This document shows positions 1 to 8,290 of a stretch of DNA of 64,000 bases, in pieces; position 1 is the stretch's first letter; each line of letters starts with the position of its first letter. Source of the stretch: CAZFZT01 sp964523675. Its GTDB lineage: Bacteria > Planctomycetota > Phycisphaerae > Phycisphaerales > SM1A02. The stretch spans positions 1 through 64,000 of the forward strand of contig CAZFZT010000001.1 in NCBI GenBank assembly GCA_964523675.1. Direction: 5' to 3'. The position numbers were made by a program, and so were the translations under genes. The notes beneath the pieces were generated by a model. It worked only from the letters and a program-made list of their open reading frames with translations. It was not told the DNA's origin and did not search any database.

Positions 1-688
1 ACTCATCAACGATCGTGTCGGGCGGGCGGTGCATTTCGGCGCCGCGGGTGAAGGGCACCACGCAGTAGGTGCAGAACTTGTTGCAGCCGCGCGTGATGCG
101 GACGTAGGCGGACTTGCCGCCTGCTGGCGCGCCGGCCGGGTCGAAGGCGCGGGAGAGGTCGAGCAGTTCGAGGTTGTCCTCGGCGGCGGCGAGGGTGGAG
201 GAGCGGCGGGTGGTGGAGCCCTGAAGGGCGATGCGTGGGGTGCGCGTGGCGTCTTTGGTGGTTCGATCCGGGTCTTCCTCGCCCCCCGGAATACGCTCGT
301 CAGACCCGGCTTCTCGGGTTTTGAGGACGTTGTCGAGGAGCATGGGGAGCTTGTCGAGTTCGCCCGGGCCGCACATGAGGTCGATCTGCGGGTACTTGCG
401 GATCATGGCGGGGCCTTCGCGCTCGGCCATGCAGCCGATGATGCCGAGAATGACGTTGCGCTGGTTCTGCTTCTTCTCCAGGCCGACGATGCCGACGCGC
501 GAGAGGACTTTGTTTTCGGCCTGTTCGCGCACCGAGCAGGTGTTGTAGAGGATGATGTCGGCTTGGTCGGGGTTGGCGATGAAGCGGTAGCCGAGCGCGG
601 CGAGATGTGAGCGCACGAGCTCGCTGTCCAGTTCGTTCATCTGGCAGCCGAACGTCTCGAGGTGGATGGCAGGGCCCATGGCGGACAT
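1..688 (-). CDS. miaB: MiaB-type tRNA methylthiotransferase, N-terminal part (cut by window edge)
   Basis: Radical-SAM enzyme that adds the 2-methylthio group to N6-isopentenyladenosine at position 37 of tRNAs. About 229 codons are present and the 3' end lies outside the window. The N-terminal cluster domain has Cys at residues 15 (ETFGCQMNE), 51 (NTCSVRE) and 86 (GIIGCMAE). The radical-SAM CxxxCxxC follows near residue 207 (RGCNKFCTYC). The start is ATG at 688; an in-frame ATG at 679 is an alternative. It is the last gene of a minus-strand group after the phosphatase and rpiB. The close paralogue MtaB is possible, but the ETFGCQMNE and NTCSVRE signatures favour MiaB. Confidence 0.93.
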   Translation of the reverse strand, partial: MSAMGPAIHLETFGCQMNELDSELVRSHLAALGYRFIANPDQADIILYNTCSVREQAENKVLSRVGIVGLEKKQNQRNVILGIIGCMAEREGPAMIRKYPQIDLMCGPGELDKLPMLLDNVLKTREAGSDERIPGGEEDPDRTTKDATRTPRIALQGSTTRRSSTLAAAEDNLELLDLSRAFDPAGAPAGGKSAYVRITRGCNKFCTYCVVPFTRGAEMHRPPDTIVDE

Positions 689-806
689 CGGAAGGTGATC
701 GTAGCAGTGCAGCTGAGGTGAACGCGCGCAGCATGGCGCAGCTTGCAGCGGCGCGTTCAAAGTGCGGCTTCCAGTGCGCGGCGGCTGAGCGTCGGTTGAT
801 GCGCGG

Positions 807-1271
807 TTAGAGCGTAACGTCGCCGGGGTCACGGCCCTGTTCGATTGCTTTGATCTTCTCGACCCTGCGCGCGTGGCGGCCGCCTTCAAACTTGCCGGCA
901 ATGAACGCTTCGGCCGCGTGATCAACCACGTCCTGCGAGAGTGCATCGCCGGAGAGGCAGAGGACGTTGGCGTCATTGTGGCGGCGGCTCATCTCGGCGG
1001 CTTCGGCGTTTGAGGCGAGGGCGGCCCGCACGCCGGGGATTTTGTTGGCGGCGATGCACACGCCGTTGCCTGAGCCGCAGATGAGGATGCCGAGCTCGGC
1101 CTGACCGGAGGCGACGGCTTTGCCGACGAGGTAGGCCTCATCAGGGTAGTCTCGACTTTCGCCATTGCACGGGCCGACGATGATGAGGTCGTGACCGGCT
1201 TTGCGGAGTTTCGGGACCAGGCGCGCCAGTGCGGAGTCGCCGCGATGATCTGAGCCAAGTGCGAGTTTCAT
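807..1271 (-). CDS. rpiB: Ribose-5-phosphate isomerase B (RpiB/LacAB family)
   Basis: Interconverts ribose 5-phosphate and ribulose 5-phosphate in the pentose phosphate pathway. The protein has 154 aa, a normal length. The GSDHRG phosphate-binding motif is at residues 6-11, the CGSGNG loop carries the active-site Cys, and IAANKIPGVRAAL and RRHNDANVL are the usual family blocks. The reading frame stays open upstream, but the conserved N-terminus begins at ATG 1271. It lies 52 nt after the phosphatase gene on the same strand. This phosphatase-rpiB pairing is also found in Bacillus (ywlE-ywlF). Confidence 0.94.
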   Translation of the reverse strand: MKLALGSDHRGDSALARLVPKLRKAGHDLIIVGPCNGESRDYPDEAYLVGKAVASGQAELGILICGSGNGVCIAANKIPGVRAALASNAEAAEMSRRHNDANVLCLSGDALSQDVVDHAAEAFIAGKFEGGRHARRVEKIKAIEQGRDPGDVTL

Positions 1272-1323
1272 GGATTCGTGGATGCTGCGCTGGACGATTG
1301 AGCCGGCGGCATTACTGCGTTGG

Positions 1324-1800
1324 TCAGGCGCTGCTTCCGGCTCCTTTGGTTTGGAGAAGCTCCTTGAGCCGCTTGGGGATGAGCTGCTCAAAGCGTCGGG
1401 CGAGCTGGTCGTAGGTGGCCTGCCCTGCACCGACGGGATCGTCGATGTCGCGTTCGGGGTCGAGCGTGATGATCTTCGCTTCGTGCTCGGGTTCACCTGC
1501 AACGAGTTCCCGGGCGAGGCGAGCGTGTTCCTGGGTCATGCACAGGACGAACGCGGCCTTGCGGATCATCTCGGCAGTGAGCAGCTTTGTTGAGCCCTTA
1601 TGGTCGATCCCCAGTCGCTGGAGCGCTTGCTCGGCTTCCTGAGCGATCGGCCGGCCGTCCGAGGCGGCGACTCCGGCGGAGGCGAAAAAGACCTGATGGG
1701 GATCGCCGAGTCCGCCCGCAAAGAGCCACTTGCGCGCAATCGCTTCAGCCATGGGGCTGCGGCAGGTGTTTCCGGTGCAGACGAAGATCGCGGTTTGCAT
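1324..1800 (-). CDS. Low-molecular-weight phosphatase, YwlE (protein-arginine phosphatase)-like
   Basis: Cytoplasmic phosphatase of the LMW-PTP fold, 158 aa. The P-loop CTGNTCRS is at residues 8-15, with Cys8 as nucleophile and Arg14 as phosphate clamp. A DP general-acid motif follows in the DDPVG stretch. The Thr at position 5 of the loop (residue 12) is the residue that in Bacillus YwlE selects phospho-arginine; tyrosine phosphatases usually have Ile or Leu there. With rpiB directly downstream, as in Bacillus ywlE-ywlF, a YwlE-like role is the best guess. Substrate specificity is inferred. ATG 1800 is chosen because the core VCTGN motif starts seven residues later. Confidence 0.85.
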   Translation of the reverse strand: MQTAIFVCTGNTCRSPMAEAIARKWLFAGGLGDPHQVFFASAGVAASDGRPIAQEAEQALQRLGIDHKGSTKLLTAEMIRKAAFVLCMTQEHARLARELVAGEPEHEAKIITLDPERDIDDPVGAGQATYDQLARRFEQLIPKRLKELLQTKGAGSSA

Positions 1801-2038
1801 GACTGGGCCCAGGTGCCGAAACGGTGAGGAGGGGCGGTGGAATCGGAAAGGGGATGATACGGCAGCGCGGCCGGCGATGTGCAACCGACGTGAGAGGGCG
1901 GTTCCAACACGTCGCGAGCACCCTGCATGTGTGGATCGTTTGTTACACTGTCAACGTCCTTTGCCCGATGTACCATTGTGTCCATGTGGGTTCCTCGCAC
2001 ACTCAACGCCTACAACCGCGAGCTCGGAGACTGAGAAG
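1801..2038. promoter_or_regulatory. Divergent intergenic region between the phosphatase and the unknown operon
   Basis: 238 nt separate two divergently transcribed gene groups, so promoters for both strands should lie here. Open frames that cross it on the plus strand look non-coding and have no ribosome site. No strong paired -35/-10 hexamers were identified by eye. Confidence 0.4.
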
Positions 2039-2611
2039 GTGGAATTCGTTCACGAGACAGAGGTCGCTGAACTGCTGCGCGATCATTACCTGAAGCGCGT
2101 GGAGCGCGGTCCTGATCAGGTCCATCTTGAGATGGATGAAGAGGGTCTGGTGCGGCTGCACCTGGCGTGCGGTGAGAGCAGCGCAGAGCCGGCTGAGGGC
2201 GCAACGGTGGTGTCGATCCCGGAGAAAGGCAAACTCGCCGGCGTCATTGAGCACATCATTCACCTGCTTGGGCTGGAGCAGATCTTGCTCATCCCTGTCG
2301 GGAAGTGGCGTCGCATCTTTGATGCCGTGGCGTTTGGGCTGGCGGAGAACGAGGAGTGGCAGGAGATCGACGCTGCGGCGACAGTGGAGCTGAACACGCG
2401 GGATCCGCTGCTTTGCTTGCCCGGTGATTACAAGCTGCTTGTCACGCTGATCGGCGCCCTCTTGAGCGATGCGGATCAGCCGGATCAGGGGTTGTATCTC
2501 GTGTCGACGGTGGCGCCGGTGTTGATCGAGATCGTGCCGGATGGCGCCGTGCGGGTGTGTCTTGGCAACGCGGTTTTGGCCGATGAAGTGACAAGCGCTC
2601 TTGCGAAGTGA
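2039..2611 (+). CDS. Conserved-looking hypothetical protein, 190 aa
   Basis: Not recognised. The protein is soluble, acidic and rich in Leu, Val and Glu, with no signal peptide or membrane segment and no catalytic motif. The start is taken at GTG 2039, because GGAGA at 2026-2030 forms a well-placed ribosome site and no ATG lies close upstream in frame. Codon and third-position bias match the neighbours. It is the first of three closely spaced plus-strand genes of unknown function (2039-4068), probably co-transcribed with the SNase-fold gene. Confidence 0.7.
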   Translation: MEFVHETEVAELLRDHYLKRVERGPDQVHLEMDEEGLVRLHLACGESSAEPAEGATVVSIPEKGKLAGVIEHIIHLLGLEQILLIPVGKWRRIFDAVAFGLAENEEWQEIDAAATVELNTRDPLLCLPGDYKLLVTLIGALLSDADQPDQGLYLVSTVAPVLIEIVPDGAVRVCLGNAVLADEVTSALAK

Positions 2612-2667
2612 GAGCAAGGTCGAAGTCCGAAGCTGGTCGTTGCCGGCTTCTTTATTGAGGAGACCCG

Positions 2668-3273
2668 ATGCGCATTCTTCTTGACGATCAGCTGTGTGAT
2701 GTTCAGTCGAAGACTGTTGGCGATGCGATCACCGGCGTTGCGGAGATCGTTCGCGATCAGGGCCGCTTGATCGTTGAGGTGGTGGTGGACGGGCAGTTGT
2801 GGACTTCCGAGCAGCTTGATGCGGAGGAGTTGGTTGGCAGCGGCGCAGATGAAGTGCGCCTGACTTCGGCGTTGCCCCGTGAGCTCGCTTCGCATGTGTT
2901 TGCGGATGCAGGTGGCGCGCTTGACGAAGCGGAGCAGCACCAGGCGCGGGCGGCTGAGATGATCCAGAGCGGACAGGTTGCCCAAGGATTGCAGGAGTTC
3001 GGTGAAGCGCTGTCGCTGTGGCTTTCGGTGCAGCAGGCGGTGGAGAAGGCGGCTGAGTTGGTGGATATTGATCTGGCAGCGGCTGAGGTCGGTGGGGAGA
3101 CGGGCGATCAGATACTGGCCAAGGTGCAGCGTCATCTGCAGGCACTCAAGTCACAGGTGCAGTCGCAGGACATGCTCGGCGTTGCGGACACGTTGCTGTA
3201 TGATCTGCCGGAAGTTCTTCAGGAGTGGCGTGAGCTGCTTGCGCATTTGGCGGCTGAGACTGGCGGCGAATGA
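2668..3273 (+). CDS. Hypothetical protein, 201 aa, mostly helical
   Basis: Not recognised. A short beta-rich N-terminus (MRILLDDQLCDV, then VVVDGQLW) is followed by a long helical part from about residue 75 to the end that looks amphipathic and could form a helical bundle. No signal peptide, transmembrane segment or metal-binding motif was seen. ATG 2668 follows a GGAG at about 2658-2661. It sits 56 nt after the preceding unknown gene and in the same direction, so a shared transcript is likely. Confidence 0.72.
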   Translation: MRILLDDQLCDVQSKTVGDAITGVAEIVRDQGRLIVEVVVDGQLWTSEQLDAEELVGSGADEVRLTSALPRELASHVFADAGGALDEAEQHQARAAEMIQSGQVAQGLQEFGEALSLWLSVQQAVEKAAELVDIDLAAAEVGGETGDQILAKVQRHLQALKSQVQSQDMLGVADTLLYDLPEVLQEWRELLAHLAAETGGE

Positions 3274-3357
3274 GCGAGCGGGCGCGCCTGGCTCGCGAAC
3301 CGTCCTGTGGAAGTGACTGCCGGATGTTCTGATCTGGCTTTGTATGAAGACTCACCC

Positions 3358-4068
3358 ATGTCCGCAGCAACCGAGAAGAAGAAGGCCGTTGATGAACTTC
3401 TGGAGAAGACGCGCGGTTCGCTCGATCGTAAAGCGTACTTCGAGGCCGAGCGCATGGCGCTCAAGGCGCTGCAGATTGCGCGGCAGGTCAATGACTTTGA
3501 ACGCATGATCATGGCAGTGACGCCGTTGTGGGAAGCGCGTGAGGGGCGGCTGAAGGCGGCGCTGAGCGGGCGCAAGGTGACGGTGGTCGATGAGCCGGTA
3601 ACGGAGAACACGAAAGTGAAGCCGGGCTGCTATCTGGTGGAGCCGCCGCAGGTGGGCGCGGATGGGCGGCGATTGCGGCTGTCTGGTTTGCAGAACGATG
3701 TGGCTGTGGCGGTCATCTGCCGCGAGCCGCTGACACAGCTCAAGCAGTGGCCGATTGTGGCGATCGGCGCAGGAGTGACCATGCGAGCCCGCATCGCGCC
3801 GCCGAAGGATCAATCGAAGCCGGATATGAAGTGGTTCGCTGGCGCAATGGAGCAACTGGGGGAGTGGGCGATGCAAACCATTGATCCCACGCTTGAGCCG
3901 GTGCGACGGATCGATGTGATTCTGGAGCGGCTGGACACCGTTCCGGACTACCGCGGGCTTCATGAGTTATTGATCGAGACCTGCCATGAAGCCATTGAAG
4001 CGCGCGATAACGCGCCGCCGCCGGAGCCGCCGCGCAAGAGAGGCCGGCGGGCCAAGCAGAAGTCATGA
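3358..4068 (+). CDS. Hypothetical protein with basic C-terminal tail, 236 aa
   Basis: Not recognised. The N-terminal 75 residues are helical and tetratricopeptide-like in feel (KAYFEAERMALKAL). A beta-rich middle follows (KVKPGCYLVEPPQVG), and the tail is Pro/Arg/Lys-rich (PPRKRGRRAKQKS), which could bind nucleic acid or a membrane. ATG 3358 is preferred to an in-frame ATG at 3307, because the earlier stretch is composition-poor and the gene then starts 84 nt after its neighbour. The stop overlaps the next gene by 4 nt (ATGA), which is good evidence for translational coupling. Confidence 0.7.
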   Translation: MSAATEKKKAVDELLEKTRGSLDRKAYFEAERMALKALQIARQVNDFERMIMAVTPLWEAREGRLKAALSGRKVTVVDEPVTENTKVKPGCYLVEPPQVGADGRRLRLSGLQNDVAVAVICREPLTQLKQWPIVAIGAGVTMRARIAPPKDQSKPDMKWFAGAMEQLGEWAMQTIDPTLEPVRRIDVILERLDTVPDYRGLHELLIETCHEAIEARDNAPPPEPPRKRGRRAKQKS

Positions 4069-4628
4069 GCGGCGCGGCAGGACAGGGGCCGGGCGCGATC
4101 GCCCGGACAGGTCGCTGGCCGATTGTCCTCGTGTTCCTGGTCGTGCTCGCGTTAGCCGATCAGAACGGGTGGCTGCTTATCAAGCACGTTGATGACGTCA
4201 GCGAGTTTCACGGTCAGAGCGCGAAGGTCTGGCGTGCGCTGAGCGGCGACCTGATAGAAGTCGATTTGCACGACCCGCTGCACGGTACTCTTCGAACACA
4301 GGTTCGATTGTGGGGGATCTCAGCGCCTCAGCCGCCACGGCCCGGGCGCGAGGCGGAGGCGATGTGGAGTGATGCACTTGAGCATGCAGAATTGCTGGTG
4401 GTGGGGCATGAGGTTGTGCTGCGGCTGGAGTCGCATCGGACGCGCGATCCACAGGGGGTGCTGCTCGCGCATGTGGAACTGCCCAGCGGCGGAACGCTCA
4501 ACGAAATGATGCTTCGAGCAGGTCTGGCGCAGCGCGATGAACGCTGGCCGCACAGGATGCTGACGCCATACGCGCAGGCGGAGAACATCGCCAGGCGCAA
4601 GAGCGAAGGCATCTGGAAAGAACATTAG
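4065..4628 (+). CDS. Membrane-anchored staphylococcal-nuclease-fold protein, probably inactive
   Basis: 187 aa. One membrane segment lies at about residues 18-32, followed by an SNase-like (thermonuclease) domain at about 52-185: VRLWGISAP, HEVVLRLESH and LNEMMLRAGLA match the family's barrel. Asp62 and Arg81 align with catalytic Asp21 and Arg35 of the Staphylococcus enzyme. The Asp40, Glu43 and Arg87 positions hold Ser86, Gln89 and Val132. The fold therefore looks kept while the calcium site and the general base are lost. It is translationally coupled to the preceding unknown gene. It may be a binding rather than a cleaving domain. Confidence 0.75.
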   Translation: MSGAAGQGPGAIARTGRWPIVLVFLVVLALADQNGWLLIKHVDDVSEFHGQSAKVWRALSGDLIEVDLHDPLHGTLRTQVRLWGISAPQPPRPGREAEAMWSDALEHAELLVVGHEVVLRLESHRTRDPQGVLLAHVELPSGGTLNEMMLRAGLAQRDERWPHRMLTPYAQAENIARRKSEGIWKEH

Positions 4629-4638
4629 CGGGAGGTTG

Positions 4639-5607
4639 TCAATTTTCGCGCAGATCTGCCGGTTCGATCAGACTCGCCGCTGCGCGCCATTTGCGTCGAT
4701 ACCAACGGAGGGCGAAGATCCCTGCGGGCACATAGAAGATCGCTTCACCTGCCGATTCAACCAGCGCCAGCTGTTCCCACGGCACATCGCCCACTGACTC
4801 CATCGCGCCGAGCCGGGCCGCTACAACTGCGACACAGAACTCTCGAAATCCGACGCGCCCAAAGGGGATTAGACTCGACGCCAGCGCGACCATCGCCAGC
4901 ACGATCACGTGCTCTGTCGGCAAAGTGATCTCAAGGATGAGCAGTGCGGCGAACATGCGCCCCGTAAACGCGGCGATGTCGATGACGCGCAGCACGGCAG
5001 CACCCCAGAGCGCGCGGTGATCGCGCAGCAGACGGCCGATGCCCCGGCCGTGCTTCATGACAAGCGGGTGTCCGGCCAGAGCGCGTGTCGCCAATGCACC
5101 GAGTGCGATCTGTCCCAAAACGAGCGCGGCCCAGATCGGGTCAAAGTCGCCGCGCACCAGCCAGGCGACGACGCATGAAGCAATGCCAAGCAGCAGGACG
5201 TAGCCGATCATGGCGAACCACGCGCCGATCTGAAGCAGCTCGAGTCGATCGACACGGTGGTGGTACAGCACGCGCGCAATCGCGCCGGCCCTGATCGGCG
5301 CGTAGTTCAGCATGTTTCCCACAAGGTTGAGCATGAGCATGTCATACATGCGCACACGTCGCAGCGGCTGGATTGTGATCCAGAACGTCGCGCCGTTGAG
5401 CACCCAGCTCAGCACTGTGCAGCCGATCAACATGAAGATGTGCAACGGCTTCGCATGCCAGAGCCGCGACCAGTCGCCGTATTCATATGCCCTGTACACA
5501 ATCCACCCAAGCAAGCCGAGGCCGACGCACCAGAACAGTGCTTGAAGCGCGATCTTGCGCGGCCCGCCCAAGGCATCGGCGATTCGAATGGTTGGCTGTT
5601 CCGACAT
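4639..5607 (-). CDS. Multipass inner-membrane protein, flippase-like (UPF0104/LPG-synthase TM-region type)
   Basis: 322 aa with about eight hydrophobic segments, starting at residues 22-40. The YAPIRAGAIARVLYHHR loop and the later PFGRVGFREF loop resemble conserved cytoplasmic loops of UPF0104-like flippases. That assignment is by pattern only. ATG 5607 is used; ATG 5613 is equally possible and neither has a clear ribosome site. It converges on the SNase-fold gene with 10 nt between stops and diverges from lpxD, so an envelope-lipid role would fit the context. Confidence 0.65.
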   Translation of the reverse strand: MSEQPTIRIADALGGPRKIALQALFWCVGLGLLGWIVYRAYEYGDWSRLWHAKPLHIFMLIGCTVLSWVLNGATFWITIQPLRRVRMYDMLMLNLVGNMLNYAPIRAGAIARVLYHHRVDRLELLQIGAWFAMIGYVLLLGIASCVVAWLVRGDFDPIWAALVLGQIALGALATRALAGHPLVMKHGRGIGRLLRDHRALWGAAVLRVIDIAAFTGRMFAALLILEITLPTEHVIVLAMVALASSLIPFGRVGFREFCVAVVAARLGAMESVGDVPWEQLALVESAGEAIFYVPAGIFALRWYRRKWRAAASLIEPADLREN

Positions 5608-5710
5608 GGGCATGAAAACGGTGAGGATTGGAGGATACCTGCACGACCTTTGCCGTGTTCGCCAGCGAGCGAATTGACCGGACGCGGGCAAATCGCTAGG
5701 TTCACAGCCC

Positions 5711-6862
5711 ATGGCTATGACGCTTGGTGAACTTGCAGAACGGTTGGGTGCTCGGTTGATTGGCGGTCCGGCTCGGGAGACTCCGATTACCGGCTGCGTT
5801 GCCATTGAGGATGCTGCCGCTGCTCCTGGTCGTGTGACCTTCCTCGCGAACGCCAAGTATGTGAAGTACCTCAAGAACACGAAGGCGGCTGCGGTCCTCA
5901 TCAATGAGAGCGTCCCGGCTGAAAACGTGCCGGAGCATGTCGCCCGGCTGGTCGTGGATGACCCGTACTTCGCCTTTCGCAACGCACTCATCGAACTGCA
6001 CGGCTACCGACAGCACCCACCGGTCATTGGACCAACTCATGCGCCGGATGCAAAGCCATTAGCCCCCGGTTCTGCCGTGGGAAGGGCCACCTTAAGCGAA
6101 CGCGCATCAATTCACCCAGATGCGGTCATCGGTCCCGAAACCTCGATTCACCCCAACGTCGTCATCGAGCGCGGCGCGACCATCGGCTCGAAGTGCGTCC
6201 TCTACCCCGGCGTGTACATTGGCGTCGATGCGAAGATCGCCGACGAGTGCGTCCTCTTCCCAAACGTCGCTATCTACGACCGCTGCGTCCTCGGCAACCG
6301 CGTCACCCTCCACGCCAACACCGTCATCGGCCAGGACGGCTTCGGCTACGCCACCTACAAGGGGGCCCATCACAAGATTCCGCAGACGGGCATTGTCGTG
6401 ATCGAAGATGATGTCGAAATGGGGGCAGGCTGCGCAGTCGAACGGGCGACGATGGGTGAAACCCGCATCGGCAAGGGCACCAAGTTCGCTGACCTCATCT
6501 CGATCGGCCACGGCTCGAAGATCGGCGCCCATTGCCTGTTTGTCTCGCTCGTGGGCGTCTCCGGCTCGGTGGAGATCGGCAACTACGTCGTCCTCGGCGG
6601 GCAGGTCGGCGTGGCGGGGCACCTCAAGATCGGCGACGGCGTTCAGGCCATGGCGCGAGCGGCCATCGCGCAGGACGTCGCGCCGGGGCAGAAGATTGGC
6701 GGCGTCCCAGCCGTCCCTGCCGACCTCGCCAAACGCAACGCCCTCGCCTCGCTGAATCTCTACGAGATGACTAAACGCCTCCGGCGGCTGGAGCGGGAGA
6801 TCGCCGAGGTCCGCGGGCAGGTGTCAGGAGTCAGCGATCAGGCGCCAGGGGTGGGGCCGTAG
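5711..6862 (+). CDS. lpxD: UDP-3-O-acylglucosamine N-acyltransferase
   Basis: Third step of lipid A synthesis: adds the N-linked 3-hydroxyacyl chain to UDP-3-O-acyl-glucosamine in the cytoplasm. 383 aa. The N-terminal LpxD uridine-binding domain spans about 1-100. A left-handed beta-helix of hexapeptide repeats spans about 120-345, including VIGQDGFGYA. The catalytic His is His267 in DLISIGHGSKIG. A short C-terminal helix follows. Residues from about 370 to the stop are encoded by a 7-nt-period repeat, so the extreme C-terminus looks acquired. No other lpx gene is adjacent. Confidence 0.95.
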   Translation: MAMTLGELAERLGARLIGGPARETPITGCVAIEDAAAAPGRVTFLANAKYVKYLKNTKAAAVLINESVPAENVPEHVARLVVDDPYFAFRNALIELHGYRQHPPVIGPTHAPDAKPLAPGSAVGRATLSERASIHPDAVIGPETSIHPNVVIERGATIGSKCVLYPGVYIGVDAKIADECVLFPNVAIYDRCVLGNRVTLHANTVIGQDGFGYATYKGAHHKIPQTGIVVIEDDVEMGAGCAVERATMGETRIGKGTKFADLISIGHGSKIGAHCLFVSLVGVSGSVEIGNYVVLGGQVGVAGHLKIGDGVQAMARAAIAQDVAPGQKIGGVPAVPADLAKRNALASLNLYEMTKRLRRLEREIAEVRGQVSGVSDQAPGVGP

Positions 6863-6917
6863 AACTGACCGGTCGACCTACAGAAAACGGACACCTGCCG
6901 CCTGACACCCGACACCG
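6816..6917. repeat. Heptad-period inverted repeat spanning the lpxD stop codon
   Basis: The left arm has five 7-nt units, each beginning CAG (6818-6852, CAGGTGT CAGGAGT and variants). The right arm has the complementary pattern (6891-6916). GGCAGGTGTC (6816-6825) pairs perfectly with GACACCTGCC (6890-6899). GGTGTCAGG (6820-6828) also pairs perfectly with CCTGACACC (6901-6909). The left arm codes for the last residues of LpxD and the right arm lies in the leader of the kinase gene. Confidence 0.8.
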
Positions 6918-6956
6918 CCGATCGCGTATCGTGTACGCGGAGCGCAGCGGAACTTC

Positions 6957-8279
6957 GTGGTCAAAGTCAGACAACAACTTGGAAAATATCGCATCGAGAA
7001 GCGGCTGGCCGAAGGCGGCTTCGCGGCTGTCTATCGCGCGCTCGACACCATCGAGGGCATCCCCGTTGCGCTCAAGATTCCGCACGCGCACCTGCTCACC
7101 AAGCACGCGATGGACGACTTCCGCAGGGAAGTGCGCCTCACCGCCCGGCTGGATCATCCCAACATCCTGCCGATCAAGAACGCGACGTACATCGACGATC
7201 GTTTCGTCATCGTCTATCCGCTGGGCAAGTCATCGCTCGCAGACCGATTGTCGCGCAGGATGTCGCTGCGCACCGCGATGAACTTCGCTGAGCAAATGCT
7301 CGTGGCCGTTGCTGCTGCGCACGATCGCAAGATCGTTCATCTTGATGTCAAACCCGACAACTTCATCATCTTCAATGACGATCGGCTGCGCCTGACCGAC
7401 TTCGGCATCGCCAAGGTCGCGCAGCGCACGATCGAAGCGTCCGGCGCGGGAACGGTGGGATACATCGCGCCAGAGCAGGCGATGGGCCGGCCCTCGCCGC
7501 GTTCCGATGTGTTTGCGCTCGGCTTGATTATCTATCGCATGGTCACGGGGCATTTGCCGGAGTGGCCGTTTGAGTGGCCGCCGCCGGGTTACGATCGGCT
7601 CAAGCGCGCGGTGCATCCGCAATTCATAGCGTTTCTTCGCCGGGCGATGGCGGTGGATCAGCGCGTGCGATATGCCGATGCGCGCAAGATGCTCGAAGCG
7701 TTTCGTCGCATCAAACCGCGCGCGATTCGGCATCATCTCAACGGTAAAGTGACGCGCAGCGGGAAGCGCAAGAAGCCGGCGACGACGAAGCGCGACTGGA
7801 AGACCGTGCGCGTGCGCGAGTTCCTTCGGCGATACAAAGCCCCGCTGGACATTCGCTGCACGTGCGAGAACTGCGGGGAGCCGGTGGCTGAGGCCATGCA
7901 GGCGTGCCCTTGGTGCGGCGTCAAGCGCGAGAAACACCTGGATGAAACGACGTATCCCGCGCGGTGTCCCCGATGCAAACGCGGCATGAAACTCGACTGG
8001 CGGTTCTGCGCGTGGTGCTACGGACCGGCCATTGGACCGTTCTCGAACCGCCAATTTACTGACAAGCGATATGCAAAGAGCGCGAAGTGCTCGAATCGCG
8101 CCTGTGAACGCAAAGCATTGATTCCGTTCTCGCGCTATTGTCCATGGTGCCGCACCAAGGTGAAGCACAAGTGGGCGATACCCGGCGGCGCCACGAAGGA
8201 GCGATGTCCGTCATGCCGCTGGGGCGTCGTCAGCGAATTCTGGGACTACTGCCCTTGGTGTGCCCGGAAACTCGGGTAG
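6957..8279 (+). CDS. Soluble Ser/Thr protein kinase with four C-terminal zinc ribbons
   Basis: 440 aa. A Hanks-type kinase domain covers about 10-255: glycine loop at 18-25 (AEGGFAAV), Lys40 (VALK), catalytic HLDVKPDN with Asp130, DFG at 148-150 and APEQ at 171-174. All catalytic residues are present. After a basic linker, four double-cysteine ribbons follow: Cys 303/306/317/320, 337/340/351/354, 378/383/395/398 and 417/420/432/435, three of which end in CPWC. No membrane segment is seen. The start is GTG 6957. It lies upstream of an ECF sigma factor and a second kinase, an arrangement known in Planctomycetes. Phosphorylation of the sigma factor is an inference. Confidence 0.9.
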   Translation: MVKVRQQLGKYRIEKRLAEGGFAAVYRALDTIEGIPVALKIPHAHLLTKHAMDDFRREVRLTARLDHPNILPIKNATYIDDRFVIVYPLGKSSLADRLSRRMSLRTAMNFAEQMLVAVAAAHDRKIVHLDVKPDNFIIFNDDRLRLTDFGIAKVAQRTIEASGAGTVGYIAPEQAMGRPSPRSDVFALGLIIYRMVTGHLPEWPFEWPPPGYDRLKRAVHPQFIAFLRRAMAVDQRVRYADARKMLEAFRRIKPRAIRHHLNGKVTRSGKRKKPATTKRDWKTVRVREFLRRYKAPLDIRCTCENCGEPVAEAMQACPWCGVKREKHLDETTYPARCPRCKRGMKLDWRFCAWCYGPAIGPFSNRQFTDKRYAKSAKCSNRACERKALIPFSRYCPWCRTKVKHKWAIPGGATKERCPSCRWGVVSEFWDYCPWCARKLG

Positions 8280-8290
8280 CCCGACAGCGT

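Noticed and set aside
29..610. A 193-codon open frame on the plus strand opposite miaB
   Set aside because: Its protein is Ala/Gly/Val-rich shadow sequence, while the minus strand gives perfect MiaB motifs.
2003..2617. A long minus-strand open frame opposite the first unknown gene
   Set aside because: No ribosome site, His/Arg/Leu-rich shadow composition, and the plus strand has a good GTG start with GGAGA.
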